Below the pieces are notes generated by a model. That model was not told the origin of the DNA. It searched no databases and saw only the letters and a list, made by a program, of their open reading frames with translations. Below are positions 42,417 to 50,801 of a DNA stretch of 64,000 bases, in pieces. Numbering within the stretch: position 1 is the first letter of the stretch; each line of letters opens with the position of its first letter. The position numbers and the translations under genes were made by a program. The stretch comes from Chloroflexota bacterium (GTDB taxonomy: Bacteria > Chloroflexota > Anaerolineae > Aggregatilineales > Phototrophicaceae), in assembly GCA_020161935.1 (NCBI GenBank), contig JAIUNI010000014.1, positions 62,001 through 126,000 on the forward strand, given 5' to 3'.

Positions 42417-43385
42417 ATGATGAATACGATACGGGTTCGCCGTCTTTCAGTCCTCGCCGCCGTGCTGGTGGCATCCGTCCTGCTGGTGCTGGTGCAGCCC
42501 GCGCTGGCGCAGAACCCCACACCGGCGGGCGAAACCGAGATCACGGGTGTGCTGGAAAGCATCAGCAGCGGCTCGATTGTGGTTTCGGGGCAGACCATCA
42601 GCATCCTGAATGCTGAGGTCAATAACGTCCTCATTCTCGGCAGCACGGTAAAGGTACACGTCTCAACCGTGAACGGCACGCTGACGGCGCGTGAAGTCGA
42701 AACCACGACACGCACCAGCACCGGCGACAACAGCAGCACGAACGCCACCAACACGAATGCGAACGGCAACACAAATGCCAACGTCAACGGGAACGTGAAC
42801 ACGAACGCCAATGGTAACGTGAACACGAACGGCAACGGGAACGTGAACACGAATACCAACGACAACAACGACAACCGCAGCGATAATACGTCAGGTGTCG
42901 CGCCAACCGTGACGGTACAGCAGGCGATTAATGTGGTGCTGGGCATTTACCCGACCACCCAAATTCAGAGCATCGAACTAACCACCAAGTTCGGCGGGAC
43001 GCAGGTATGGGAAGTCAAAATCGGCGGCGGTATCGAGCTGAATATCGACGCGCAGTCGTCTGTTATCCTGACGATTGAACGCCGTGGTGATGACGACGAT
43101 CACGGTGGCTCGAATGGCAATAATAATGACAACGCCAACAGCAATACGGGCGGTGGAAACCTGAACAACAACGGCAGCACCAACGGTAATGGTAACGACA
43201 ACAACGACGACAACGGCGGGAACATCAATAACAACCGCAACGATAACAACAGGGGCAACGACAACGGTGACGATCACGGCGGGAATGACAACCGCGACGA
43301 CGATGATGATCACGGCGGCAACAGCGGCCCCGGCGGTGGTGGGAACAGCGGCTCCGGTGGTGGCGGCAGCGACGATGACGATTAA
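42417..43385 (+). CDS. Secreted DUF5666/PepSY-like protein with Asn-rich regions
   Basis: 322 residues; AAGGAGATGAC precedes the ATG. Signal peptide (1-32, ending ALA-Q). About 40-95 is a DUF5666-like small beta domain (ITGVLESISSGSIVVSGQTI, GSTVKVHVSTVNGTLTA). An Asn-rich stretch (about 100-160, NANGN/NVNTN units) precedes a PepSY-like domain (about 165-220: AINVVLGIYPTTQIQSIEL, VWEVKIGGGIELNID), then an Asn/Asp/Gly tail rich in HGGN and DDDD. The PepSY part is a paralogue of that in the preceding membrane protein. It is probably an exported target of the ECF system. The acidic tail could bind metal ions (inference). Confidence 0.8.
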   Translation: MMNTIRVRRLSVLAAVLVASVLLVLVQPALAQNPTPAGETEITGVLESISSGSIVVSGQTISILNAEVNNVLILGSTVKVHVSTVNGTLTAREVETTTRTSTGDNSSTNATNTNANGNTNANVNGNVNTNANGNVNTNGNGNVNTNTNDNNDNRSDNTSGVAPTVTVQQAINVVLGIYPTTQIQSIELTTKFGGTQVWEVKIGGGIELNIDAQSSVILTIERRGDDDDHGGSNGNNNDNANSNTGGGNLNNNGSTNGNGNDNNDDNGGNINNNRNDNNRGNDNGDDHGGNDNRDDDDDHGGNSGPGGGGNSGSGGGGSDDDD

Positions 43386-43413
43386 CCCGCACCGCTAACC
43401 GTCAAAGAATCAT

Positions 43414-43450
43414 AAAAAAAGCATCCGGCCTCAAAACCGGATGCTTTTTT
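43414..43450. terminator. Strong bidirectional terminator
   Basis: AAAAAAGCATCCGG pairs with CCGGATGCTTTTTT around an eight-base loop. It ends the ECF-regulated gene on the plus strand and the small gene at 43483 on the minus strand. Confidence 0.9.
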
Positions 43451-43482
43451 GCTGTTGGGAGTGGATGAGCGGTGGAAGGGCG

Positions 43483-43740
43483 CTAGCCGTTCTGGTCGAG
43501 CGACCTACTCGCCTCAAGGTTCAGCGGCGGCAGGGTCATCCGCTGCTTATTACCGAAGTTCACCCGCTTCAGCCGTTCTTCTTGGAACGCCCAATAAATC
43601 TTCTCGCAGTCTGCCGTGTCGTCCCCGTTTTGTTTGGCAGCGGTCAGGTTTTCGAGCGCCTTTTGAACGCAGCCGGTGAGTTCGCCGTTCGAGAGTTCGA
43701 CAAGGGCATGATAAGTGGGTACTTCGCTGATGTTAATCAA
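43483..43740 (-). CDS. Small hypothetical protein
   Basis: 85 residues, soluble, mostly helical (VPTYHALVELSNGELTGCVQ, KALENLTAAK, ADCEKIYWAFQEERLKRVNF). Two cysteines are present. I recognise no family. It is alone on its strand and ends at the shared terminator, which supports it being a real gene. The last 15 residues look unstructured. Confidence 0.55.
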   Translation of the reverse strand: MINISEVPTYHALVELSNGELTGCVQKALENLTAAKQNGDDTADCEKIYWAFQEERLKRVNFGNKQRMTLPPLNLEASRSLDQNG

Positions 43741-43974
43741 TTGCTATGGCTCCAATTTGCTGTATGCGGCATGAGTACAATGTTAAAAGTTGCCAGCAAG
43801 GTTGTCATAGGCCAGTCAGGCTAATTTAGGCTAGGAGGTCGGTTGGATCGTACAAAAAGAGCGAATTGATGTGCGAATATTAAGGAGAAAATTAAAGTTT
43901 AGATACGTTTTTGTTCCTCTCATCAAAACTCATTTATATTCAGGTCATCGACTTTTTGACGAAATAGGATACAC
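43741..43974. other. Divergent gap, 234 bases
   Basis: Between two divergent small genes. AT-rich toward the right end; no repeat family and no clear promoter boxes that I can defend. Confidence 0.4.
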
Positions 43975-44241
43975 ATGCCTTCCTTAGTGGATGCGCTGCC
44001 GCAAAGTATGCAACGCTTGGCTGATGCGACGATTTTTTATTACGGCGCGGACGTGGGGCGGCTGAACCTGCTGCCAGCCGATGCCGAATTCACGATGGTC
44101 TACAGCCCGACCGGGAGCGAGGGTTGGCAGTCGGTACGCTACAGTGTATTCGATAACCAGAAGGGTTACGGCGTGCTGGAACGGCGGTCGCTGGATATCG
44201 ACGAGGTGGATTACTTCGAGCGGCTGCTCAAGACCGAGTAA
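43975..44241 (+). CDS. Small hypothetical protein
   Basis: 88 residues, soluble, alpha/beta in look (LADATIFYYGADVGRLNLLP, EFTMVYSPTGSEGWQSVRYS, VLERRSLDIDEVDYFERLL). Unknown family. A hairpin with a T-run lies about 95 bases after the stop, beyond a tRNA-like segment, so transcript and tRNA-like segment overlap head-on. Confidence 0.6.
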   Translation: MPSLVDALPQSMQRLADATIFYYGADVGRLNLLPADAEFTMVYSPTGSEGWQSVRYSVFDNQKGYGVLERRSLDIDEVDYFERLLKTE

Positions 44242-44245
44242 GTGT

Positions 44246-44311
44246 GGGACTCGCAGCGGGATTGAACCCGCCGTTCTGCCAGTCGAAATTAGGCCACCTG
44301 ACTGCTCCCAA
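44246..44311 (-). ncRNA. tRNA-like segment (probable degenerate tRNA)
   Basis: On the minus strand a 66-base segment begins TGGGAGC and ends GAGTCCCA. It holds a perfect T-arm, GCGGGTTCAATCCCGC, and five acceptor pairs (TGGGA/TCCCA). The D arm and anticodon stem do not fold in the normal way and the length is short, so an amino acid cannot be assigned. It is either a decayed tRNA or a tRNA-like element. Confidence 0.35.
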
Positions 44312-44334
44312 ACCGCTATGCCCATGCTAGGCTG

Positions 44335-44361
44335 ACCGTATCCATATGGATGCGGTTTTTT
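44335..44361 (+). terminator. Terminator before the flavin reductase gene
   Basis: ACCGTATCC and GGATGCGGT pair around ATAT, followed by TTTTTT. It reads in the plus direction and can end the small gene at 43975-44241. Confidence 0.75.
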
Positions 44362-44387
44362 ATTTAGCACAGTAACGGATCAAAACA

Positions 44388-45758
44388 ATGAGACACTTCG
44401 ACGCAATGATCGTTGGGGCAGGGCAGTCCGGGCCAGCGATGGCCCACTTTCTGGGCGATATGGGACAGAAAGTAGCCGTGGCGGAAGAAAAGCTGGTGGG
44501 CGGTTCCTGCGTCAACTTTGGCTGTACACCCAGCAAAACACTGATCGCCAGCGCACGGGCGATTTATACGGCGGGGCGGGGTGACGAGTTCGGCTTCAGC
44601 ACCGGCAAGCTGACCGTCAACTTCGACCGTGTGATGGAACGCCAGCGCAATATCGTCACGGCGATGCGCGAACGCGGACGAGAGAAGCTGATGGAGATGA
44701 AGGGCGTAACCTTCTTCCACAACCGCGCCACGTTCATCAGCAAGAACGAAATGCAGGTGGGGGATGAAACCCTCACCGCCGACAAGATTTACCTGAACGT
44801 TGGCTCGCGGGCAGCCATTCCCGATATTGACGGCTTGAACAGCGTTCCCTACCTCACCAACCAATCAATCCTCGACCTGACCGAGCTGCCCAAGCACCTG
44901 ATTATGCTGGGCGGCGGCTACATCAGCATGGAGTACGCGCAGGCATTCCGGCGCTTCGGCAGCGAGATCACGATCATCGAACCGGAAGGGCAGGTGTTGG
45001 GGCGCACCGATAAAGACGTGGCCGACTGCGCGAGGGAAATCCTCGAAAAAGAAGGTGTCAATTTCCTGCTCAAGCACAAGGCCGTGAAGGTCGAAAAACG
45101 TGGCCGCGAGGTGATCGTCCACGTCGAAAACAAAGGCAAGAGCAGTGAAGTCGTCGGCTCGCACCTGCTGGTCGCCGTCGGGCGCACACCCAACAGTGAC
45201 ACGCTCAAGGTCGAGAACGCCGGTATCAAGCTCGATGAAAAAGGGTATATCACGGTCGATAACCACCTGCGGACGAACGTTGACGGCATCTACGTGCTGG
45301 GCGAGGCCAACGGCAGGGGCGCGTTCACCCATACCAGCTACAACGATTTCGAAATCGCGTCGGACAACCTCAACGGCGGCAAGCGCAAAATCTCTGACCG
45401 CATCCTGACGTACGGCGTGTTCATCGACCCCTCGATTGCCCACGTCGGCATGACCGAGGCCGAGGTGCGCGAAAGCGGGGCGAAGGCGCTCATCGGCAAG
45501 ATGGAGATGAGTAAGGTCAACCGCGCCACCGAGTTCGGGCAGGAAGACGGCTTCATGAAGGTGCTGGTTGACGCGGAGAATGAGCGTTTCCTCGGCGCGA
45601 CCATCATTGGCTTGGGCAGCGACGAACTCATCCACTCGATCACCGATTTGATGTACGCCAAAGCGCCCTACACGGTGATGAAGAACGCCGTCCACATTCA
45701 CCCGACCGTTTCCGAACTGCTGCCCACGCTGCTGGGCATGTTGGAACCGCTGAAATAA
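44388..45758 (+). CDS. FAD-dependent pyridine nucleotide-disulfide oxidoreductase (mercuric reductase/lipoamide dehydrogenase-like)
   Basis: 456 residues. FAD motif VGAGQSGPAMA (9-19), redox pair C41-V-N-F-G-C46 in GGSCVNFGCTPSKT, NAD(P) motif MLGGGYISMEYAQ, second FAD motif GIYVLGEANGRG, and the C-terminal dimer/active-site stretch HIHPTVSEL with His438. The layout is that of class I disulfide reductases. There is no N-terminal metal-binding domain and no terminal Cys pair as in MerA, so mercury reduction is unlikely; a lipoamide, mycothione-like or unknown disulfide is possible. No partner genes adjoin. The region before the ATG has no strong ribosome site. Confidence 0.88.
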   Translation: MRHFDAMIVGAGQSGPAMAHFLGDMGQKVAVAEEKLVGGSCVNFGCTPSKTLIASARAIYTAGRGDEFGFSTGKLTVNFDRVMERQRNIVTAMRERGREKLMEMKGVTFFHNRATFISKNEMQVGDETLTADKIYLNVGSRAAIPDIDGLNSVPYLTNQSILDLTELPKHLIMLGGGYISMEYAQAFRRFGSEITIIEPEGQVLGRTDKDVADCAREILEKEGVNFLLKHKAVKVEKRGREVIVHVENKGKSSEVVGSHLLVAVGRTPNSDTLKVENAGIKLDEKGYITVDNHLRTNVDGIYVLGEANGRGAFTHTSYNDFEIASDNLNGGKRKISDRILTYGVFIDPSIAHVGMTEAEVRESGAKALIGKMEMSKVNRATEFGQEDGFMKVLVDAENERFLGATIIGLGSDELIHSITDLMYAKAPYTVMKNAVHIHPTVSELLPTLLGMLEPLK

Positions 45759-46141
45759 GCAACCCAATTCAGCCTCTCTGTGTGATGAGTGTGGTTTGGT
45801 GGCGCGGATGAGAAAATGGTGTTTGCAATTGGTGACGCGGACGAGATGTATCTCGTCCCTACATCAAAAACTCCGCATTTTCTCTGCGTTCTCCGCGTCT
45901 CTGCGGTTCAATCTCTCCGTATTCTCTGTGTCCTCTGTGGTTAATCTCTCCGCATTGTTCTTGGCGTTCTTGGCGACTTGGCGGTTCAATCTCTCCGTAT
46001 TCTCTGCGTCCTCCGCGTCTCTGCGGTTGAATCCTCTCCGCTTTTCTCTGCGGTTCAATCGCCTTCTCTGATTAAAACCATTTGCGATCCGCTGGTTTGC
46101 TTATGCTGCTCGATAGGCAGATACTAGAATAGCACCGGATC
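45759..46141. repeat. Gap with a hairpin and a CTCTGCGG array
   Basis: No gene. A GGACGAGATGTATCTCGTCC hairpin with GTAG on the minus side lies at about 45839-45864. From 45880 to 46065 there is a mixed array of CTCTGCGTTCTCCGCGTCTC, TGCGGTTCAATCTCTCCG and TTGGCGTTCTTGGCGACTTG. The last 70 bases before the MFS gene are free of repeats. Confidence 0.65.
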
Positions 46142-47395
46142 ATGCAAAGGGTTTTTATGTTGAATAATGGGACAAGTAACCGTCTCTTAACGGTTTTATT
46201 TATCGCACAAAGTTTGTTTTCCGCCGCGCAAATCTCGGTCATTACGCTGCTGGCGATTGTCGCCGTGCGGCTGGCGGGGACGGAAGCCGTGGCGGGTGTA
46301 CCATCCTCCACGACCACCTTCTCACAGGCGCTGGCGGCCTTGCCCATCGCCCTGTTGATGTCCCGCTACGGGCGGCGCTTGGGGCTGACGTTGGGTTATG
46401 CCGTCGGCGCGTTGGGTGGCCTCGTCGGGATGTTGGCGGTCGCCACTGGCAGCTTCCCGATATTGGTGGCGAGTGCCGTACTGATCGGCGCGGCGCGGGG
46501 CAGCGCGGAGCAGGGGCGTTTCGCGGCGGGGGAGCTGTTCCCCGAAGCGGCACGGGCGCGGATGATCGGGCGGGTGGTGTTCGCCGGAACCATCGGCGCA
46601 ATCGTCGGGCCAGCGCTGGTCACACCGAGCGGGCATCTTCTGGTAAGCATCGGTCAGGATGCCGATATGGGGCCGTGGGCGGTGGCTTTCGCCTTCAGTA
46701 CGCTTTCGGCGCTGCTCATCTTCTTCCTGCTGCGGCCTGATCCGCTGGTGATCGCTCGTTCCATCGCCGCGACCGAAACCCACGAAGCCGAAGTCGAGCA
46801 AATCGTCCGTCCGGTGGGGACACTCTTGCGGCTGCCAAAGGTGCAGTTGGCGATTGTCTCCGCCATTCTCTTTCAGTCGGTCATGGTCATCCTCATGGTG
46901 ATGACCCCCCTCTACATGAATCACCACAATCACGGGCGGGAAAATATCTCGCTGGTGATCGCCATGCACACGCTCGGCATGTACGGCCTCTCGGCGCTGA
47001 CCGGCTACCTCATCGACCGTTTCGGGCGCATCGTCATGTTGTACGTCGGCGCGGCGACCGTCATTCTATCGGCGGTGCTGTCGCCGCTTTCGGTTGACCA
47101 GTACATCCTGTCGCTCACGCTGTTCCTGCTCGGCTTGGGCTGGAACTTCGGCTACGTCGCTAGTTCGTCGCTGCTGGCGGACACCCTGCGCGGGCCGGAA
47201 CGGGTGCGGATACAGGGCATCAACGAGTCGCTGGTATTCCTGTTCGCGGGGTTTGGCAGCCTCGCGGCTGGCCCGTTGTTCGCTAATGGTGGCTACGCGG
47301 CGGTCAGCAACGCCGGTATCGTGCTGACCATCGTTTATGTGGGCTTGGTCTGGCTGCTCGGTCGCCCACAGATCGAGCCTCCACTGCCCGCATAA
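46142..47395 (+). CDS. MFS transporter
   Basis: 417 residues with about twelve membrane helices. MFS marks: PIALLMSRYGRRLGL in the first cytoplasmic loop and GYLIDRFGRIVMLY after the central loop, plus a longer cytoplasmic loop (about 200-235). Marks of drug exporters (motif C) are not clear. The substrate cannot be inferred; no neighbouring pathway gene helps. An alternative start is the second Met at 46157. It stands alone between repeat arrays. Confidence 0.85.
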   Translation: MQRVFMLNNGTSNRLLTVLFIAQSLFSAAQISVITLLAIVAVRLAGTEAVAGVPSSTTTFSQALAALPIALLMSRYGRRLGLTLGYAVGALGGLVGMLAVATGSFPILVASAVLIGAARGSAEQGRFAAGELFPEAARARMIGRVVFAGTIGAIVGPALVTPSGHLLVSIGQDADMGPWAVAFAFSTLSALLIFFLLRPDPLVIARSIAATETHEAEVEQIVRPVGTLLRLPKVQLAIVSAILFQSVMVILMVMTPLYMNHHNHGRENISLVIAMHTLGMYGLSALTGYLIDRFGRIVMLYVGAATVILSAVLSPLSVDQYILSLTLFLLGLGWNFGYVASSSLLADTLRGPERVRIQGINESLVFLFAGFGSLAAGPLFANGGYAAVSNAGIVLTIVYVGLVWLLGRPQIEPPLPA

Positions 47396-47718
47396 ATAGC
47401 CTTCGTATTCTCCGCGTCTCTGCGGTTCAATCGTCTTTGTATTCTCTTGGCGACTTGGCGGTTAATCTTCTCCGCCTTTCTCTGCGTTCCTCCGCGTCTC
47501 TGCGGTTAATCGTCTTTGTATTGTCTTGGCGTACTTGGCGACTTGGCGGTTAATCTTCTCCGCATTCCCTTTGCGCCTTTGCCTCTTCGCGCCTTTGCGC
47601 CTTTGCGTTTTGTTTCGCTTTCTCTGCGGTTCAATCGTCTTTGTATTGTCTTGGCGTACTTGGCGACTTGGCGGTTAACTCTCTCCGTCTTTCTCTGCGT
47701 TCCTCCGCGTCTCTGCGG
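47396..47718. repeat. CTCTGCGG / TTGGCG repeat array
   Basis: The entire 323-base gap is built from TCTGCGTTCCTCCGCGTCTC, TGCGGTTAATCGTCTTTGTA and CTTGGCGTACTTGGCGACTT units, in some places repeated almost exactly (47516-47560 and 47634-47680). No gene or terminator. Confidence 0.7.
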
Positions 47719-48786
47719 TTAATCTTCGCTGTCTTTCCGCCATTCCTCCACCAGCACCGCCACCAATTCGCCAGCCGGTAACGCCCGTGCCAGCGGCGCA
47801 CCTTGCCCCGCCCACTGCACCGCGAAATCGGTATTCCCGTGGGCGAGGGCCGCACTTTGCAGCGCCTTCACCGCGTCATACGCAATCGGGTAATCAGGCA
47901 GCGCGGGTCGGCCTGCCGCGTCCACATCGGTGAACAGGCGGTTGACCATGCCCCGCGCTGGACGACCGGAAATCGCCGCCGTGACCGCCGTATGATAAGC
48001 ACGTTCGCTCGCCAACGCCGCGCGGTAGGCCGCATTCGCTGACGACTCCGGGCAGGGGATGAACGCCGTTCCCATCTGGACACCCGCCGCGCCTAACCGC
48101 ATGGCTGCCGCGATCCCTTGCCCGTTCATGATGCCACCCGCCGCGATGACTGGCAGGGCTGACCGTGCCGCTAGAAGCTGCACCAGCGCAAAGGTGCCAA
48201 GCTGCTGGTCGGCTTCCGGCTCGAACACGCCACGGTGACCACCTGCCTCGATCCCCTGAGCGATAACCGCATCCACACCGGCTGCCGTGATTCGGTCGGC
48301 TTCATCCGGCGTGGTGGCGCAGGCCAGCGTTACGATGCCTGCCTCGCGCAGTGCCTGTATCCACTCGCGGGAGGGCAGGCCAAAGTGGAAGCTGACCACC
48401 GCCGGACGCTCAGTCAGCAGCACTTCGAACATCGCTTCGTTGCCAACGAACGTGTCATAACCGCCGACGAGGGCAGTGGGTAGCTGTGCGTCGAACTCGG
48501 CGAAGAACGGCGCGAGATAATCCAGCCATGCCGCCTCCCGCGCCGCGTCCGCCACGCCCGTTTGGTGGCAAAACAGGTTGACGTTGAACGGCTGATCCGT
48601 CAGCGCCCGTGTCGCGTGGATCAAACCCCGCGCCTGTTCGGGGTTGCTCGCGCCCAGCCCAATCGAACCCAGCGCCCCCGCGTTCGAAACCGCCGCCGCG
48701 AGCTGCGGTGTGGAAACCCCCACCATCGGCGCTTGAATAATCGGGTACTGCACCTTCAACAAACGGAGCAGAGCATCAGTCGTCAT
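47719..48786 (-). CDS. Nitronate monooxygenase-like FMN enzyme
   Basis: 355 residues. A TIM-barrel FMN enzyme of the nitronate monooxygenase (2-nitropropane dioxygenase) family: YPIIQAPMVGVSTPQLAAAV at the start, FNVNLFCHQTG, VSFHFGLP, GVDAVIAQGIEAGGHRG (the FMN/active-site loop with His), VIAAGGIMNGQGIAAAMRLG and GVQMGTAFI. These enzymes oxidise alkyl nitronates; some relatives act on other substrates. Length and motifs are complete. It stands alone, with repeat arrays on both sides. Confidence 0.9.
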   Translation of the reverse strand: MTTDALLRLLKVQYPIIQAPMVGVSTPQLAAAVSNAGALGSIGLGASNPEQARGLIHATRALTDQPFNVNLFCHQTGVADAAREAAWLDYLAPFFAEFDAQLPTALVGGYDTFVGNEAMFEVLLTERPAVVSFHFGLPSREWIQALREAGIVTLACATTPDEADRITAAGVDAVIAQGIEAGGHRGVFEPEADQQLGTFALVQLLAARSALPVIAAGGIMNGQGIAAAMRLGAAGVQMGTAFIPCPESSANAAYRAALASERAYHTAVTAAISGRPARGMVNRLFTDVDAAGRPALPDYPIAYDAVKALQSAALAHGNTDFAVQWAGQGAPLARALPAGELVAVLVEEWRKDSED

Positions 48787-48962
48787 ATCAACACTCCTGT
48801 AGTCAACAGTAATCAGTAGATACTACCGCTTTTGCTGAGGGTTAAAAACAGGGTTTGCCACCCGCAAACCCCTACATCCTCACCGCTTTTCTCTGCGTTC
48901 CTCCGCGCCTCTGCGGTTAAACTGTCTCTGCCTTGAACTTGGCGTACTTGGCGACTTGGCGG
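48787..48962. repeat. Short gap with three repeat types
   Basis: TAGTCAACAGTAATCAGTAG (GACTG-type string) at about 48792-48811; GGGTTTGCCACCCGCAAACC hairpin with GTAG on the minus strand at about 48851-48875; CTCTGCGTTCCTCCGCGCCT and TTGGCGTACTTGGCGACTTG at 48888-48962. The last unit runs up to the stop codon of the Hsp70 gene. Confidence 0.65.
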
Positions 48963-50801
48963 TTAAATCTCTCCGTCTTTCTCCGCCTTCTCCGCTTTCT
49001 TCTCCAAGATCACGATATACGGCGCTTCGAGTTTGCCCTTCGCCCCGGCTGCCGCGTTCCCGCCCAGCACCACCTCGCCAGCGGGGAAGTCCTGCCGGTA
49101 GATTTGCAGCCGCCGCACGCCGTACCACTCGTCCTCGATTTCCAGCGTGAAGTCCTCCAGTTGGGTGAACTCGCGCAGCCAGTTCGGCAGGCTGGCCGCG
49201 CCCGTGCCGTAGGCCACGTACACCCGCGCCGGATGCGCCAGCGTGAACCGCAGGAAATCATCGGCCTTCTGGTCGCGGTCGGTGTAGGCGGGCATGATCG
49301 TCGGGAAGCCGCTGAGTTCCACCGGCAGCCGGCGCAGCACCGTGTCTTGGTCGATGAAGCACCGTTGATTGATGCCCAGCATGTAGGTTTTATAAGTCGC
49401 CGGTTCGTTGACCGTCACCAGCTCGGTGGGCTGCCCGACGTACTTGCCGCGATAATTCCCGCGCAGGCCGCCGTCCTCGTGGGCGATGATGCTCAGGCCG
49501 CCCACCACCGACACCAGCGGGTCCATATCGCGGATTTTCTCCGCGCCGAATTGATCCGCCAGCAGCTTGACGAAGGCCGGAACCAGCGACGAACCGCCCG
49601 TTCGCAGCACCACGTCGATCTGGTCAGCCGTCAGCGCCGCTTCTTCCAGCACCGCGTCCAAGCCTTCCTTCACCCGCTTGACCTCGGCCTTAATCATCGA
49701 CTCGAACTGCCAGCGCGTGATGTATTCGAAGATGCGGATTTTGTCCTGCTGGAACTTGAGCGTCGTCCCCATCTTGGTCGACAGTTCCTTCTTCACGCCC
49801 TCGATGGCTTGGAACAGGTTGTAGCCGAGGTTCAGCGTCACCAGCGACCGCAGCGCGTCAATCGTTTCGGGGTGTTTGCTCGTCGCCCGCAGGTTCCGCA
49901 GCGTGTCCTCGTGGTGCGGGCGTGAGAGTTCCGGCATCGTCTGCCAATCCGCCAGCATATCCACGAACTCGTGGGGCAGGTGGAGGTTGCGGCTGGGGTC
50001 TTCACCGAAGTACTTCAACAGCGACTGCATCATTCGCTTGTCGAGGTCATCCCCGCCGACCAGCACACCGCGCGTCGCCAGCACCCGCGGCGTGATCCCA
50101 GCGCCCACCTCGGCCACCGTCAGGTCGAGCGTACCCCCGCCGAAGTCGAACACCAGCGCCATCGTGCGTTCGGCGGTCGCCGTGTGGTAGACGTACAGCG
50201 CCCCAATCGGCTCGGCCTGAAAGCTGATCTGCTTGAAGCCCACGCTCAAGGCCGCCTTGTAGATGATCTCCTCGGCGCGGTTGGACACCCAATCTTTCTC
50301 TGAGAACTTCACCGGGCGACCGATGACCACTTCGGCGCATTCCTGCCCAAGCTGTTCCTCGGCAGCCGCTTTCAACTTGCCCAGCACCAGCGCGATCAGC
50401 TCGTCCAGCGTATAGTAGCGGTCGAAGATTTGCGTCCCGTTGTACTGCTCGTTGCGGAGACCCGTTTTGATGGATTGGAGCAGCCGCCCATAGGCCGCAT
50501 CGTCGAAGGTGACGTAGATATTTTCGCTCACGAGGATCGGACTGCTGCCCGTGGAGGCGACCCAGTATTCCAGCGTTCCCGCTTGACGGCTGCGCCAGCG
50601 GACGGCGCGCCCCGATTCGCGCTCGACATATTCGGCGCTGGCTTCTAACCCCATTTTGGCATGGTGTTCACGGTCGATGTAGAGCAAAGAGGGCAGGATT
50701 GCCGAGGCTTCCGGCTGGTGGATTTCGATGGGGTGCAGGCGCTCACCATCATAAATCGCGGCGGCAGAATTGGTCGTTCCAAAATCGATTCCTAAGCGCA
50801 T
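48963..50801 (-). CDS. Hsp70-family chaperone-like protein (YegD-like)
   Basis: 612 residues. Actin/Hsp70 ATPase marks: LGIDFGTTNSAAA (phosphate 1), VVIGRPVKF, LVFDFGGGTLDLTVAE (phosphate 2), VLRTGGSSLVPAF (adenosine). After about residue 430 the sequence does not match the substrate-binding domain of DnaK; instead it has a short unique tail with KYVGQPTELVTVNEPATYKT and a charged end (EKKAEKAEKDGE). This fits the YegD-type group whose function is unclear. There are no DnaJ or GrpE genes nearby. Confidence 0.88.
   Translation of the reverse strand: MRLGIDFGTTNSAAAIYDGERLHPIEIHQPEASAILPSLLYIDREHHAKMGLEASAEYVERESGRAVRWRSRQAGTLEYWVASTGSSPILVSENIYVTFDDAAYGRLLQSIKTGLRNEQYNGTQIFDRYYTLDELIALVLGKLKAAAEEQLGQECAEVVIGRPVKFSEKDWVSNRAEEIIYKAALSVGFKQISFQAEPIGALYVYHTATAERTMALVFDFGGGTLDLTVAEVGAGITPRVLATRGVLVGGDDLDKRMMQSLLKYFGEDPSRNLHLPHEFVDMLADWQTMPELSRPHHEDTLRNLRATSKHPETIDALRSLVTLNLGYNLFQAIEGVKKELSTKMGTTLKFQQDKIRIFEYITRWQFESMIKAEVKRVKEGLDAVLEEAALTADQIDVVLRTGGSSLVPAFVKLLADQFGAEKIRDMDPLVSVVGGLSIIAHEDGGLRGNYRGKYVGQPTELVTVNEPATYKTYMLGINQRCFIDQDTVLRRLPVELSGFPTIMPAYTDRDQKADDFLRFTLAHPARVYVAYGTGAASLPNWLREFTQLEDFTLEIEDEWYGVRRLQIYRQDFPAGEVVLGGNAAAGAKGKLEAPYIVILEKKAEKAEKDGEI

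Noticed and set aside
44388..45758. Mercuric reductase (merA)
   Set aside because: There is no N-terminal metal-binding domain, no C-terminal Cys pair and no mer neighbours; only the general disulfide reductase family is supported.
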